DNA from: Terana coerulea
Lineage: Eukaryota; Basidiomycota; Agaricomycetes; Polyporales; Phanerochaetaceae
Direction: 5' to 3'
Assembly (NCBI GenBank): GCA_024811115.1
Contig: JAKOGH010000747.1
Coordinates: 62,001 to 126,000 of the forward strand
Length of the DNA stretch: 64,000 bases
Shown: positions 23,589-36,891 of the stretch, one piece after another
Layout of the letters: every line of letters begins with the position of its first letter
How positions within the stretch are numbered: the first letter of the stretch is position 1
The notes under the pieces: model-generated
Databases searched by the model: none
Told to the model about the DNA's origin: nothing
The model's input: the letters and a program-made list of their open reading frames with translations, nothing else
Program-made: the position numbers and the translations under genes

Positions 23589-25882
23589 GTACGTACAGTC
23601 AGAAGAGTGAGCAGAATGCAGCAGTTGGCCGCTGTACCTTCAGTATCTTATATTTTCCTGCTTCTTTGGCGCTGTTTGCGCTGTAAGCTCAACAATGGTC
23701 GACATAACGGATGCATGCTCCCATCCACGTTCTCATTCGTGAAGCAAATCGATCATCAAGGTGGTAGATGGAGATGCGTAGTCGCCGAGTGCCAGGGGTC
23801 CTTCGATAGGCACTCCCACTGCCCAGTCTGGTCTATTAGGGTGGTATCGTAGTATCAGCACGGAGTATCAGAGATTCGAGACAGGTGAGTGATCCTTACA
23901 CGGCGGGGACCTCGTTATTATTCCGGCTTGAGGAACGTAGGGTGTTTTTTTGGTTGAAGCCCGACATCAGACTTCGAACGAGGGCGGTAACTGAGGAAAA
24001 ATCTGCACGAGCAAATGTGCTCTTCCTTGCCGCAAGCAAACTCGGTCCAAATCGCTGCGCTGAAGTGTGATATAAGCATCACTGGAGAACGTTTCACGAT
24101 GATACTATGTCTGGTCGCTCGCCGTGATTGACTGAGCTTGCAACCGTGCCTGAAGCCCCACTTGAGATGGCGGCCCAACTTTTGAGGATGAACTGTAGAA
24201 GATGTGAGATCCGATGCAATCTTATCCGCGCTGGTGCGTACTCACGGAGATGCATGACAGGTCTGGGCAGCCTGCGGACACTGGTCCGGAGCACGCGCCC
24301 AGACGGTAACCTTAACAGGTCACAGAGACGCCTTTGAGGCTGGAAATAGTAGCTGTTATCCGATGCCTCTCGTTGGTGGACACCCAATGGCGGTTTGCAG
24401 GTGGTCGAGCAGAGAGCCTGAACCATATCGACGGTGTGTTTCTGCCCGTGGCCCTTTTGATGCCCCTCTGACGCTGGTTACTGGATTCACAGACCATGGT
24501 TCCGACCTTCGCAGGGGCAATCCGCACTCAACCACCTGCTGCGAATCATCGCCAGTAAGCTTCCAAATGTGAATCCGTCACTTTATCCGGAATGTAACGG
24601 CGATGAAGCCCTACGCGACGTTTCCCTGCACGCGGGATGAGCCACCAACAGACTGCTGACCTGAAAGCAATATATCAGAATATCACCAGCACTGCCTGAC
24701 GCGTGAATGTTCTCTCACCTGTAGGAGCAGCAAAGTTCACGGTCGGGTGGTGGCAACAGCAGCCGCCTACCGAGCAGACCGGTGCCGACGCAGGAAGCTC
24801 TCACTGTGCCACGCGCGTAGATCTTGAATGCGATATCATTACGGCGGATTCGCTGGCAGTTGCATGATACCCAACTGCTTCTGAAGGCTAGCTGGCGTGC
24901 GAAGGGATGAGTTGAACGCTCGGAAAGAAGTGTAGAACTCGGTTGTTCGTGCCTCTTGTGGAAAGCCAAGCGGCCAGGCATACATCGGTGGTCAGACGCA
25001 TGGCCTATGGCCTGACATATCCTCTGCTGTTCTCTGATGCTCGACAAGATAGTTGAAAGGACCCAGTGGATTGTAGAGTTGGCAGAGAGTAAGAGTAAGC
25101 TCCGAGTCCGAGTCAAGGTAAGTTACGGGGCGCGGGCAGAAGGTTTCGGTGGCGCGGCGACGGCCGGGGTCTCATAGGCGTCTACAATACTATTTCCCTC
25201 CAGGGAATTTCTCTGGTGGGAGATCTCCGAATCGCCCAGCTTTGTGGCGCTACCATTGAGATCAAGCCGACCCTGCGACATCGGGCGGCAGGGGTATCAC
25301 ACCTCCCACGCCAAGCTGAATTTTACTTTCAGCTGACAGGCTACCTGGGGTCCGCGCAAGTCAGTACGTCAGCATCCTACTAGTAAGAAGTTGTCTCCGA
25401 GTCTCCCGTGGGTTCAGTCCGATATTCGTCGTTACACGCCACACATCTGGCCTTAGACGACGCCACGAGATGCGCTGGCACAAGTCGTGGAGATCGCAGC
25501 AATGTCCCCGAGCAATATGTCGAAGGCGCGCGCTGCCAAACCCCGTGAACAACTGTGCGACACAGCCCAAGCAAGATAATTCAACGGGCACACACCAATC
25601 TGCCGGAAACGGCAGGAAACGACGAAGGCATTACCTACGCTCGCTATGCAGTGTACACATGTGGAACAGCTTCAGTAAGATGATGCCTAACACAACTTAG
25701 ACTTGAAGCGCTACACGGGACAAAAGGCTCAGAATATGAAAATACGACAGCGTCCGTTGCATGTTCAAAATACATAGAATAAAGAGCAACAATGCCACAG
25801 TAACATTCAAAAAGTGAGGTAAAGAATGAGGTACGCCAGACAGACATCGCCCAAAGAGCGATAGCGGAGCACGTCCTGTCCA
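23589..25882. other. Gene-poor interval between P450-A and the left MFS gene
   Basis: This is 2.3 kb without a credible gene. Several frames of 60-130 codons occur but lack family motifs and start context, and none aligns with the duplicated genes nearby. Confidence 0.45.
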
Positions 25883-28666
25883 TTAGATGACGACCACCGC
25901 TGCGGACGCACCCGGCCTCCCCAGCTTCGCCCGCTCCTTCACGTTGTGATTCCGTATAAGACTAGCGCAAGCTCTATCAGCGACAGCCCGTCGGTCCCGC
26001 ACACACACACTTACATGGCGCAGACGCCGCCCATGGCGGACGCCACGAGCGGTATCAGGAATATCGTGCGCAGCGCGCGGATCGACGCCGCCCGGACCGG
26101 CGCGTGCAGCTCGGCGGGCAGCGTCGCGATGAGGGTCACGCTCTGCTTGAGGGCCGCGACGAGCTCGGGCGACAGGCCCGGCACCTTGGACAGCTCGTCG
26201 CCCAGGCGGTTGTTGTAGACGGAGCCCGCGACACTGGGCCGACAGATTAGCGCATTTCGTCTTGACTTGGAGGGGAACATACCTCAGCCCGATGATGGCG
26301 CCGAAGTAGCTCACAAACGTCTGTTATTCTTGAGTTTGGGTTCAGATGAATGGTAAGTTGCACTCACAAGCACTGCCGAAGCGCGCGTTGTCTCTTCGGG
26401 GTCGTCTGCCCAATCCGCCTGACCGACCATGCGTTAGACCGGCGATGTTTCCAGAGACGAGAAGCGCACCTGGATGGCCACAAAAGTAGACTGATATGCA
26501 CCGCCTGGTAGGAGTATGAGAAATAACCACAGCATCAGCTGCTACTTGACTCACCGAGGCCAACCTGTATACCACGATTAGTACCATATATCCAAGTATG
26601 TGTGCATGACTTACTCCAACAAGGATTTGATATCCGATGAGCTTGGCGTTCGACGTGGACGAATCAGAGGTGAACAACAAAGCGGATCCTACAACGGCGA
26701 AGAGAGGTGTGGCAACCATGATGTGCCAATACCGTCCGGTGGCCTAGAGATAGGTGAGCAGCACGTTAAGGCTGTCAGACTTGGGTCGCACGTACGGTGG
26801 TAATCCCAGACGCCAGGCCAGATGCTTGGGAGTGATGAGCATCCGTCTTCCACACTCCAAGTCGTTGGGGACGTACAGACGACATACGACAACATGAGAG
26901 CAAGGATGTCGATGCCCGACTGCTCGCCGTCTCTGCCATTGATCTGATACCTGCGTCCAAGTCAGTCCCGAACGAGACTCTCTCATGCACTGCGTACCAT
27001 AGCGGCAGGTAATACTAGACGGTGCGAGTTGATGAGAACAGCGTGGGGCGCATGCAAGACGAACACGTACGATGGACACAATCAGCGACGTCAACAGCCA
27101 GAACTGCATGTCGCTTCGCGTCAGCAGCAACCTGCAGAACCTATAGGACAGAACGCACTGCTTCAAGGGAGGCCCCCGCCTGTGTGCGCCGATGGAAAAT
27201 GGAAAAGGGCACCAAGGCATGTGTGCCACGATATCCCTCCCAGGCGACAAACGCGACCAGTACGACCCCGAAGACACAGAGCGGGGCGATGACTGAGGCA
27301 CTTCCCCACGGCTTGACCGACCCGCCCCATTCGAGAGCGAGCAACAGGCAGGTCGAAAAGCCGACGCACAAGGCGGTGCCGACCCAATCAAGTGTTCTGT
27401 CCGAGTAATCAGGTGTGCACCCGTGTTAAATATGGCGAAAGCCTTACAAATTCAAACGGGAGAGAAAGCGACGGCCTCGTAACATACTGGTGTCTGGGCG
27501 CCGATACGGGAGCCAGAGGAACATAACCGCAATGCTGAGGCCACCAAGCTACGTGGAACGCCAATGTGAGCATCGTAGTTTTCGGCGTAAACACGGATGT
27601 CACGTACGGGAAGGTTGATATAGAAACACCATCTCCATGAAACATGGTCTACTAGTTTTTAGTACTTTGTTCTGCTTATTGTCTGAATACACAAACCGGC
27701 AAATGCACCCCCTATTGTACTGATTCAGTGCGAAACCAAACAGATCTATTGAGTGCTGACATACCGAGTAAGGGCCCAACAATGCTCGCAATAGCCAGAA
27801 CAGCTCCAAAGCACCCAAACAGTACCGAGCGGTCTTCTAGCCGAGTAAACTATTTCCAGGTTTGTAAATTTTGTGGACGGACAAGCCTCGATGCACTTAC
27901 TGTTACAATGGTAGCGATGGAGCATATAGTGATTCTGCAAAGCACCATATGGGTGAATAGAAAGTTCTGTATACGTGGATAAGGCTTACCCCGCAGCACC
28001 ACACCCAGCAATCGAGCGACCGAGTATCAGAACCTGCATCGACGGTGCCTGCCTCCGAGGATCAATTCTGCGTCTCATTCTCAAAGGACGAAAGACACTC
28101 ACAGCACCACATATTGCTGAGCCAACTTGGAAGATGAATATCGAGAAGATATACACCGTCTTGATGGGGATCGTTTTTACCAATTGCCCGACGCATAGCA
28201 TGAGTCCGGCTTGAGTTAGGAAATCTGTATGCAAGCGTTTCAGTAACGGTGTATGTATGCGGCCGTAAACAGGCAATAAGCGTACATGATGCAGCCACCC
28301 AGGTCGCCAGGTCCAGCGCGTTGAAAACAGAGACTATCTTGGGCAAAGCTGTCGCGACCTGCGAGACATCGTGAACATGAAGCCATCGACAACAGCAAGT
28401 AACCATAACCTACGATAGTCTGGTCGAGGTAAACCAGCATTACGGAGAGTAGCAGAGAGCTTGTGGTCGCAATAAAACGGATGAATAACAGTAACAGGAC
28501 GGTAGTCTGGTGCCCACCTGAAGACCAGCAGGAGCTTGAGCCCTGTGAGGTACTCTCGCGATACACGGTCATCTGGACTCTCCACCGATGTGCTTCCGTC
28601 CTCTTCATGCTTTGAGGTCTGCGCGACCTCGCGAACATCACCGCGCTCAAGGTGCGGGACTGGCAT
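25883..28666 (-). CDS. MFS drug/metabolite exporter, DHA2 family (left-arm copy)
   Basis: This is a 14-TM-type proton antiporter of the DHA2 (drug:H+ antiporter 2) family, expected in the plasma membrane. The ATG at 28666 opens a hydrophilic, acidic leader (MPVPHLERGDVREV..). The leader ends YLTGLKLLLVF at TM1, followed by the first-domain stretch VATALPKIVSVFNALDLATW, QAGLMLCVGQLVKTIPIKTV, and MQVLILGRSIAGCGAAG. The characteristic SWRWCFYINLP block is near 27630-27600, and the later helices include GSAVKPWG-type, LIGYQILVG and KQSVTLIATLP. The last exon encodes RNHNVKERAKLGRPG and a stop at 25885-25883. Many introns interrupt it. Its mirror copy is at 61032-63810. Export of the cluster product, or self-protection, is inferred from position and family only. 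I did not resolve every exon border. Confidence 0.85.
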
Positions 28667-29795
28667 GGACAATCCGTCGGGGCTCCTGTGTGTCGTGCGG
28701 CATGCTTCAGGCCTCAGGATTGAGAGCGGCGTTGGAAAGGCGCTGCGGGCCCACGCTGAGGAAGACTTGACGGGCAGGGTGGATGGTTAACAAGAGGCTC
28801 CCTCAGCCGCGAGTGTTCGCGGCGGACAAGGTTGGGTGCTACGACACACGAAGGAGGACCCCGCACGGGTGCCGGCAGGTCTGCTTCGTAGCCCCCGATG
28901 GGGTACACATCAGTCACAAATGCAACTTTCGGGGAAACGTTCCACAAAGGAAAGGAAGCCTCTCCAAAGCTTGTGGGCGTGATAGGGGTCGGAGGCTATG
29001 CTTCTGAATACAGTGAATTCTTTGAGCGCGGAGCGCGCAGTGGATAACCACGGAACCCGAGTCTGGACTCCGCGAAGCACGGCTGGTAGCTTGATCCAAG
29101 TAGATGTTCCAGCGTTCGGACAGAAGCATTTCATACATGTTGAGCTAGCTTTGTAAAGCGTGCGTGTAAGGCCTTGTGGGCCGGCGGAAACCTGTGTGAA
29201 CGGCTTGGATCACATCAGTATTTCGCCCACTACAAGTCAATACTAGTCAATAATCACCACCTGAGATGAGCAGCCGCTTTGCATCACATACCGCGGACTG
29301 GAAAAGGAGTGCCGGTACCTGGCCGCAACTTCTTGATTTCTGCGACGTGGGTGCGTGGGCGATGATGCATGTTCCAGTGACCATCGAGAACAAGGCCGTC
29401 GAGAATCCGAGTCGAGATCGGCCTGCGCCAGTGCTTCATCCGGCACCCGCTGAGCGTGGTGATCGGCGCCACCAAACGACCATGATGCACAAACGTTTCC
29501 CCGCTTGCTTGGATGACAAGGTGTACATGTTCTGTTCGCAGAAGGTGCAGCAGTCAAGCGTTCATCGTGTCGTTCAAGTTCAAGTTCAAGCTGAAGCTCA
29601 AAGCTCGGAGTTTGTTGATAAGTTTGATCCAATCAATGTTCCATTTTAGGCAACATTTGCTCACGCACTCATGGCTGAGCTGGTCACTGCGACGGACGAG
29701 GATATTACTATATCTGAACTTCCAATATACGACCGAATAATGCGAATGAAGCTAGCGTATAGTATGAGTGGGCGTCTACAAAATAATCCTGAAAA
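28667..29795. other. Intergenic region
   Basis: This 1.1-kb region lies between the MFS start and the P450-D end. Only short unrelated frames are present. It should hold the MFS promoter and the P450-D terminator region, but no motif can be assigned. Confidence 0.4.
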
Positions 29796-31737
29796 TCAAC
29801 GCTTCGAGTAAATAAACTGGACTTCTTCGTCGGGGTCGGCCACGGACGTGTACGAGATGCTCCGCTGGATTCCTGGTATGATACCAGGAAGCCGCTCCTC
29901 GCTTGTCCTGAGCTCAAGGTCATATTGGCCGAGAATGACGACGACGACAGCTTTGATCAGACAGCCGGCGAATCGTTGGCCCACGCATGGATGCGCCCCT
30001 GTGATGCATTGGTCAAGTCCAGCGTTACGCAGAGACGCATGGAACGCACCTCGACCCCATCCCACAAACGCCCCGCGGGAGCTTGCCGCCGTCAAGTCAC
30101 GGTCCGGAAGAAAGCGGAGGGGCTCCGCGTAGATGCTGGGGTCGAAATGCAGGTTCTCAGTCATCAGAAGGACATATTCTCCATGCCGTATTGTCCGTTC
30201 TCCGATGGCCACGTCGGCCCCCATGTTCTGACGCGGCAGCGTGCCGTTCACAACGAGCCGCAGCGTCTCCTGTATGCAGCTGTCGAGCACGGGAAATGCA
30301 TTGGGAGACTCCCACGCGCTCAATGGAATGTCGGATATGAAGGTCGACAGTGAGCCGGGGGCGTTGCGCCAATCGGCGGAGAAGGTGTCGAGAAAAGCGA
30401 ATACCTCATCCTGCACACGACTAAGCCATAAAGGGTGTTGTACCAAATACGCTACTCGCGCGTAAGTTTCCTAAGCGCAGCACAGGTGAAAGTATCTTAC
30501 CGAGCAACCAGAAGACGCATTTATTTGAGTCCAACGACGCCAGGAACAACACAGCCATTAAAATCTACAATGGCAAGAATGTCAGCGGTTAAAATGAAGA
30601 GTCATATACCTAGACAAGCCGTCACACCTTGCTCGCGAGATCTGTCTCTACGTTGTCATTGACTAGGACTTGCGCAAGGATCCAAGGCGGCGGGGTTTGG
30701 CGTATTCCGTTTGGCGTCCACTATCGCTGAGATCATCCGGTAAATACTGATGCTGCTCAAAATAAAACGCAGCCGCGAAGGTGTAGGAAACCAGGGCAAC
30801 ACCATTGAGTTCGGCGAGGCGCATGTGGTCACTTGCTTGAGGTTCCGCACGTACGAGCGCATGGCGGAGGTCGTCTTCGTTTCACCCAAAACAAGGAAGA
30901 AGCAGCTGCTGTAGACAAGCTGCGGATATGTAAGTATTACGGACTCTCTCGTGGGTAGCGTAACACACATGCCTCTGCGAGGTCGTCGTTAGGGTCCAAG
31001 ACACCTGCTTCGCCCCAGCTTCCTGTGATTTGAGACATCCTCTGGAGGACGGTAGGCAACGCTGTTCTTCGTCAGAGATCGCCAAACTGGGTAGAGTTAC
31101 GTATGGACAGACCTGACTCGATGAATTTTGTAGAAGCCAGCCGACGAATATAGCACTTGTAGCCGTGAAGTGCAGCCGATGACGAGCTGAGCGAACTGTC
31201 ATATCCTTGTCCAGGTGTCTATCGTAGTAAACCTCGTTATAAGCTTATATGAAGCGATAACGACAACAAAAGCATTACCAGCATCATATGCCCACCAAGG
31301 AGAGATAGCGAATGACAATCAAGAACGGTCTTCCCGGAGTCAAGGTCCGAGATCACCACGACACTTTTCTGCGTCACGGCACTCATGAGTTCTGGCGACC
31401 CTCAAGCAGAAAAGCAAGGAGAACGTACGCCGCAAAAGTGAAAGCGAAACCACAAGGCATCCGTGAGGGCTTTCTGGCACCGCGTGAGGAACCTGTAGGG
31501 GTCCAGCAGGAAGGAGAGCGACCCTATGTACGTGGTGTTATCCTGCAGGTCGACAATGTGAGTGTCCGCGTCCAGCACGCTGCCCGACGTCGGATCCCCG
31601 TAGCGCGCGTCCACACATGCCGTCAGGGCGTGCCACAGCGTGAGGGGCAGGAAGAAAGCGGTGCACAGCGATAGCAGTAGAGGTCGGAGTCGGTGAAGTG
31701 CGAGTTCGCTGCTCCTGTCGAGTACTGCAGACGGCAT
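29796..31737 (-). CDS. Cytochrome P450 (P450-D), distinct family
   Basis: This P450 is unlike A-C. From the ATG at 31737 it reads a hydrophobic anchor (LRPLLLSLCTAFFLPLTLW), YIGSLSFLLDPYRFLTRCQ, VYYDRHLDKDMTVRSARHRL, LVYSSCFF.VLG and PWFPTPSRLRFILSSISIYR. A mid-protein VLFLASLDSNK segment sits where the I-helix belongs, and IPLSAWESPNAFPVLDSCIQ leads to ETLRL, the K-helix. Then come PLRFLPDRD and the heme loop FVGWGRG-AHPCVGQRFAG, joined across a small intron. The ending is EEVQFIYSKR. The combination WES..PVLD.C..ETLRL and FVGWG.G.HPC.G.RFA belongs to the fungal P450 group related to CYP7/CYP8-like enzymes. It sits between the MFS and 7-TM genes in the left arm only; the mirrored position in the right arm lacks it. 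Exon borders in the 5' half are approximate. Confidence 0.8.
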
Positions 31738-32661
31738 GCTGAGGGCAGGCGAATCCTCAAGCCTTCGGGGCGGCCTGCCTCAGAAGTGGTTTGGCTACCA
31801 TACGTGGTAGCTGCAGATCTGTTGACCGGAGTCTTCGGCATCTGCATATTCATCACCTCCCGCGCTGATGCTTGCGTAGAGTTCGCCCAAATTATTACCG
31901 TAAGAACATGATGATGATGTACTGACCTGCGGCAGGACACCAGCCACCTCGAAGCAGAGTTCGTGCTGGCAGATTACTTCCCGCTGCCCGACCAGGCCAG
32001 TGTCATACCGCCGGCTTGCGCCCGATCGCCGCGACAGCGCCCTCCTATCCAATCTCCGGGGGTGGCACCGTAGTTTGCTTCACCGTGCCTTGGCGCGGTG
32101 ACCGGGCAACTACGTGTGTCGTTGAACAGGAGAAGGCACGGCGGAACTGGAAGCGTTTTGAAGAAGCTGGTGCATGGGAGCTTGGACGTAGAAGTGTCAG
32201 TTACCAACGACGGATGGGCCTGGCGAGTGCTGTAGCCATTACGTCGATGCCGTCCAGCACCAGAAGGCGCAATGGAAATATGGTGCAAAAGGTGTAAATA
32301 GTACTTGCCGTACCTGCAGTGCACCCGGGCTTTGCCGCAACGTGCAGCGTACAAGCGCCCGACCGGAGGATGAGTCAGCTCCATTTGTCATTGTCAGTGC
32401 ATTCAAGTTGGTGGCGGTGACTGGACTCGGTGGCAAGTCCCCGCAATATTGATTTGGTAGGAACAACAGCAGATGACAGAGAAGATTGAAATGTTGACGG
32501 GGACATGTCTTGCTACAGCGATGCAACGTCCATATTAACATTGAACTTCACGTTACCATATATACTATATACACAGAAAGAACGCAACGGTACGTCGTCA
32601 CCCATTGTCATAGCCCGCAATCTCTGTCATGTTCGATCTACGCAAGCACTGCCATATGGGC
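31738..32661. other. Intergenic region
   Basis: This 0.9-kb stretch between P450-D and the 7-TM gene has overlapping frames on both strands without family motifs. No gene can be supported. Confidence 0.4.
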
Positions 32662-34091
32662 TCAAACCGAGCCAGCCGTCGTCTCCTCCGACTTCTGTAC
32701 CATGACCCTAAGGGGAATGGCGTCGTGCGCAGAGGGGCTTCGTCCATCTCGTCCCAGTTTGCGGGCTTGTCGGCTGATGACATCGTTGACTGAGTGTGGC
32801 CGCCGGGTCTCGACGTCTGCGCCACCCTGCCAATAGACGAGGAGAATACCGTAGAGTCCGGCTTCCTCACGTGCCAGGACAGCGTGGTGCTTTCTTTCTG
32901 AGACGACAATCCTTGCTTGTACGAGAAACTCGTACTCCACACTGGAAAAAGAAGATTTAGTCGCTGCGTGAGGAGTCTACCGTCAATGACTCACCAGTAG
33001 CAAAAATACAACACCGATAATCGAGATGTACAAGTTGGCGAAGAGAAGGTACGTGGTGTTGACGACATAGTTGGGGTCGAAGTAAAGATCGAATATGAGG
33101 GCGACATTGAACATCACTGCGGTCGTCTCAGTGAAGAGCTACGGAGGCAAGGTGGACAGCTCGCTTACCAGGAAAGACGAAGTTGGTGACAGCGATCCAG
33201 AACAAGGACTTGAGCCTCGAACTCAAAGAATCTAACACACAAAATTAGTCCGAGCTGGTCATATATGCGTCACCACCGAAACTTACCAGTCGACCCAAAC
33301 GTCACTCCGCTGCCCGTCCCCATCGCGGAAAACATGGCTGCTGTAGAGCTTCCAGATGAAGAGCCCGGAAGCGTATCTACGCCAGTAAATGAGCGAGACC
33401 ATTCGCCGCAAATTAAATTAGCGCCTCACGTGTCGTCAAACATCTGCAGGAACCACTCGATTTTAGAGTACACCGAATGCCTCCAGTTGTCGCTCTCCGA
33501 CGCCTGCAACGCCACCGCGACGTGCAGCGTCGCCTCAGCGTAGCGATGGTAGAACACAATCATGCACGCCAGGCGGACGATCTTGACGGCCACCGGAAGG
33601 CGAATACCGCGATGAGCGTCCTCGTGGACGTGCGGCGAGGGGGTAGACTACCAGCAAGCGTAGGACGAGGACCGCCTCGGCCAGCCATGGCGCGAAGCCG
33701 AAGACGATGGCGAACGCGATTTGGCTGACGGCGGTGTTGGAGGTCAGAGGGTTGAGTATCGCAGCAAGCTGAAGCTCATCGGTAAGCATCCGAATTTTCA
33801 CGGTGGTTAGCGACGCACCTCCAAATAATTATTCCAAATCGCCAACGCAAGACCTAGCAGGATGGCGAGGATATTCATAATGAATATCGGCTGTCTGCGC
33901 GTTGCCCTGGTCGAGAAGTACAAGAGCGCGATGAGGATGGGGATGAGCATGGATGCAAAAACGGTGCCGATGAGGACGAATCCGACCGAGGGGCGAATGG
34001 CGGTCGTGAAGCCCTGCAGGATCATGGCCGTAATCTCGGGTGGAATAGTCGTCCCATTACCGAGGGGAGAGCTGGGGTCGGGAGTGGACAT
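32662..34091 (-). CDS. Seven-TM protein of unknown function (left-arm copy, several frameshifts)
   Basis: The first exon (34091-33819) reads MSTPDPSSPLGNGTTIPPEI, then FVLIGTVFASMLIPILIALL and FIMNILAILLGLALAIWNNY, two TM helices. Exon 2 (from 33768) gives TSNTAVSQIAFAIVFGFAPW and a third helix. Further helices follow by comparison with the right copy (56935-58376), ending SAHDAIPLRVMVQKSEE at a stop at 32664-32662. Intron positions match the right copy. The literal reading is broken at about 33640 and 33605 (one base missing at each), near 33310 (one base extra, not in a run) and near 32727 (C run one short). Four breaks in 1.4 kb, one of them outside a run, leave open whether this copy is decaying or only badly called. 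The family has no known function; it resembles mushroom 7-TM hypotheticals. It keeps its place next to the GMC gene in both arms. Confidence 0.72.
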
Positions 34092-34871
34092 CTCTGGATC
34101 GTCTGAGTGCGCAAGGATAATCGCCTACGGATAATCCAGTAGCCTTCACGTTATAAAGAGGGGGGGGGTTCTGGCCAGGGTGCGGGGAACGCCGAGAGGC
34201 TATGGGATCGGGAGCTACGATGATACGCCGTAAGGTTTACTTCCGTATCAGCGTACCGCTGGAACCCCTAGCCGCCAGATATCCCGAATTGAGTGAGCGT
34301 TCCTGAACACTTGTTCGCCAACACACGGGAGGAAGTTACAGAGCAACTGCATCTCTTCGCCCGGTCGCCGCTGGCCTTCGTAGTGTAGAGGCGTACTTCC
34401 CTCCAATCAGATATCCCCACCCAGGACAGCTCACCTGTCACCTACGAACAAGGATCTGTAAGCTCGTCATATAGCTATGTGATGTACCCAGCATACCTGT
34501 GAAGCGAAGCCGTCCAGAGTGTTGGATATAGCTTATCGGGTGCTAATGACCGTCGCATCCCAATCTGCTAAGCTTCACGGGTCAGCTTGTTCTCACTGAT
34601 AGATCATGCCACTCGTAGACCTCGATATCATAGACCTCGATACCTGACAGGTACCGTCGTGAAACGCGATGCTGAGCTGTGGCATAACAAATCTGTACCT
34701 TGATAAATATTCAACCATAATGTTAGCCTTGGGAACAGGCCAAGCTCCGCAAGTACATAGTGAGTAGCGTTTGCACAGGGGTCACTGCTCAGGAACTGAG
34801 CATCAATGAAAACTAGATGCGAGCACCTCGAACCTCCCACGACGCGATCGTCCGGTGACAAAAACTGTCGC
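34092..34871. other. Intergenic region with a G9 run
   Basis: This is a 780-bp gap between the 7-TM start and the GMC stop. It contains a run of about nine G at 34160-34168 and no gene. Confidence 0.4.
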
Positions 34872-36891
34872 TCAAGAAGCCACATCCTGGATAAGGAAGT
34901 CCGCACACCGCTCCGCAATCATCACAACCGGCGCCTGCAAATGCGCCGCCGGAATCGTCGGAAAGACACTCGCGTCGGCGACCCGCAGGCCCTGCACGCC
35001 GTGGACGCGCAGCCGGTCGTCGACGACGCCGCCTTCCGCCTCGGGCGCCATGCGGCACGTCGACGAGTAGTGGAACGTCGTGCGCGCGCACCGGCGGATG
35101 AAGTCGTCCACGTCGGCGTCCGAGGTGCTCTTCGGGACGTACATGTCGGTGAGCGGGTAGCCGCCCTCGCGCAGCTTCGCGCCCATCGCGAGGCCGAGAC
35201 GGACGGCCTTGCGCAGCACGACGTAGTCCCGCGGGTCGGTGAGGAAGCCGAGGTCGCAGGTGGGGCGCGCGCAGGGGTCCGCGGACGCCAGGCGGACGGT
35301 GCCGCACGACGCGGGCCGCAGGGCGACGCACCAATACGACATAACGGCCTCGTCGTTGCCCAGCTTGCGCCATTCCCACGCAGCGTACGGGATATGCATG
35401 AGCTCGATGTCAGGGATGTTTGACGGGTGGTGTCCGTCGGCTGGGGTGTCGTTCGGGAAAACTGTTTTCGAGTCCTCCTGAAGGAACTTGGATGTCGCGA
35501 AGATGAACATTTGAGGGTTCGGGAATAGGAAGAGGCCGCGGCCTAGGAACGTGTACTTCAAAAGCTCCCAAAGGGCGAGGAGCTTGCTTCTCTCGACCTT
35601 GTACATGGTGTCGGATACAGGAGCGCCGAAAATAACAGGCACGCCACAATGGTCTTGCTGCAGAACTTCGTCAGCCAGACGTCGACGTGAACAACGTGGT
35701 ACTTACAAGATGAGAGCCCACTCCAGGCAAGTCTTTCACAACTGGGATGCCATGAGACTGCAAGTGGTCAGCAGGACCAACGCCGCTGCATACTACAGTA
35801 AGTTCATGGCTGATGCCCCATTAAACGGAACGTACCTGAGGAGGAGCACCTGAGGGGACACTGTGGCCCCAGCGCAAAGGATAATCTCTCGCTTCGCGGA
35901 GGCATAATATTGCGTGGCGGACGCCGCCTTGCCGCCAGCCGCGTCACGCTGGAAATACACTCCTGCAGCTCGTAGGCCTTCAGAGCCTGCTTGGAGGTCC
36001 AGCTTCGAGACGACCACTCCCGTGCACACAAAAAGATTCGACTTGCGCTTTGAGGCGACAGACGCAGGAATGAAAGCGTCGAATGTACTCTGACGCCGAC
36101 CTCGTTCGTCCATCGTTACGTCTACTCGGCTGCACACAGTCGGCGGCGAGGCCGGGTCGTTCGCTTCAGCGTTATAGGGGATTCCGAGCGACTTAGCGGC
36201 GGCGATAGAGCTACAAGTCGTCAGTTCCGATTTGAAGACTGCATCTCTATAAAGACTCACGCAGTTGTACTACGGAAGTACAAAGTATCCACGTTGCGAT
36301 TCTTCCACGGGCCTGCTCATAGAATGAACAGACTAGTTCATTCAGCATACGTTGGTGACTCACCATTTTTGCCGCGATGCGACGATGTATGCGAGAGGCT
36401 GTTCTCAGACTTCTTGAAGTACGGCTCCACGTCCGCCCAACTCCAGCCTTCACGGCCCTGTTCAGCCCATGCGTTGTATTCCCCAGGGGTAGAGCGGGTG
36501 TACAGGTGCGCATTGATCTTGGAAGTGCCTCCGAGGACCTTCCCAGTAATGAGATTCATTGGAGGGTTCTCCGCGGCAGCAGACAGCGGGGCAGAAGGCC
36601 ATATGTTCGACGGAGAAGACGGCAGTCTGAAGTCGACGGAGAGAAGAGGGATACGAGACAAGAACGAGTCGAGGACAGGACCGCGTTCAAGTAATAGCAC
36701 GGTTGTGTACGGATTCTCCGTGAGTCGTGAAGCAAGGACGCATCCAGCAGTCCCACCTATGATTGACTGAGTTCCTGGTCAGTGCAACGAGGCGCAAAGG
36801 TGAACTCACCGCCGACAATGATGTAGTCAAATGCTTTTGAGCCTACACTCTCTGGAGTACGAGAGGGATATCCCTGCGAAAACGGCCACAT
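34872..36891 (-). CDS. GMC-family FAD oxidoreductase (left-arm copy)
   Basis: This is a glucose-methanol-choline flavoenzyme that oxidises a primary alcohol. Starting at ATG 36891: MWPFSQGYPSRTPESVGS, the FAD-binding FDYIIVGGGTAGCVLASRLT, ERGPVLDSFL, KVLGGTSKINAHLYTRSTPG (the GMC signature), a mid-domain FVCTGVVVSKLDL and EIILCAGATVSPQVLLL (second signature), then HGIPVVKDLPGVGSHL. The substrate domain ends with TFHYSSTCRMAPEA, which carries the active-site His, and SVFPTIPAAHLQAP with the second His. Exons are 36891-36810, 36756-36364, 36312-36261, 36210-35836, 35785-35707 and 35657-34872. There is no signal peptide, so it is probably intracellular. The C-terminal part is very GC-rich at third positions compared with the right copy. 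It is divergent from the dehydrogenase at 37796 with 904 bases between them. Confidence 0.93.

Noticed and set aside
24715..25116. 133-codon frame on the minus strand
   Set aside because: No motif, odd composition, no neighbouring exon continuation; judged to be chance.
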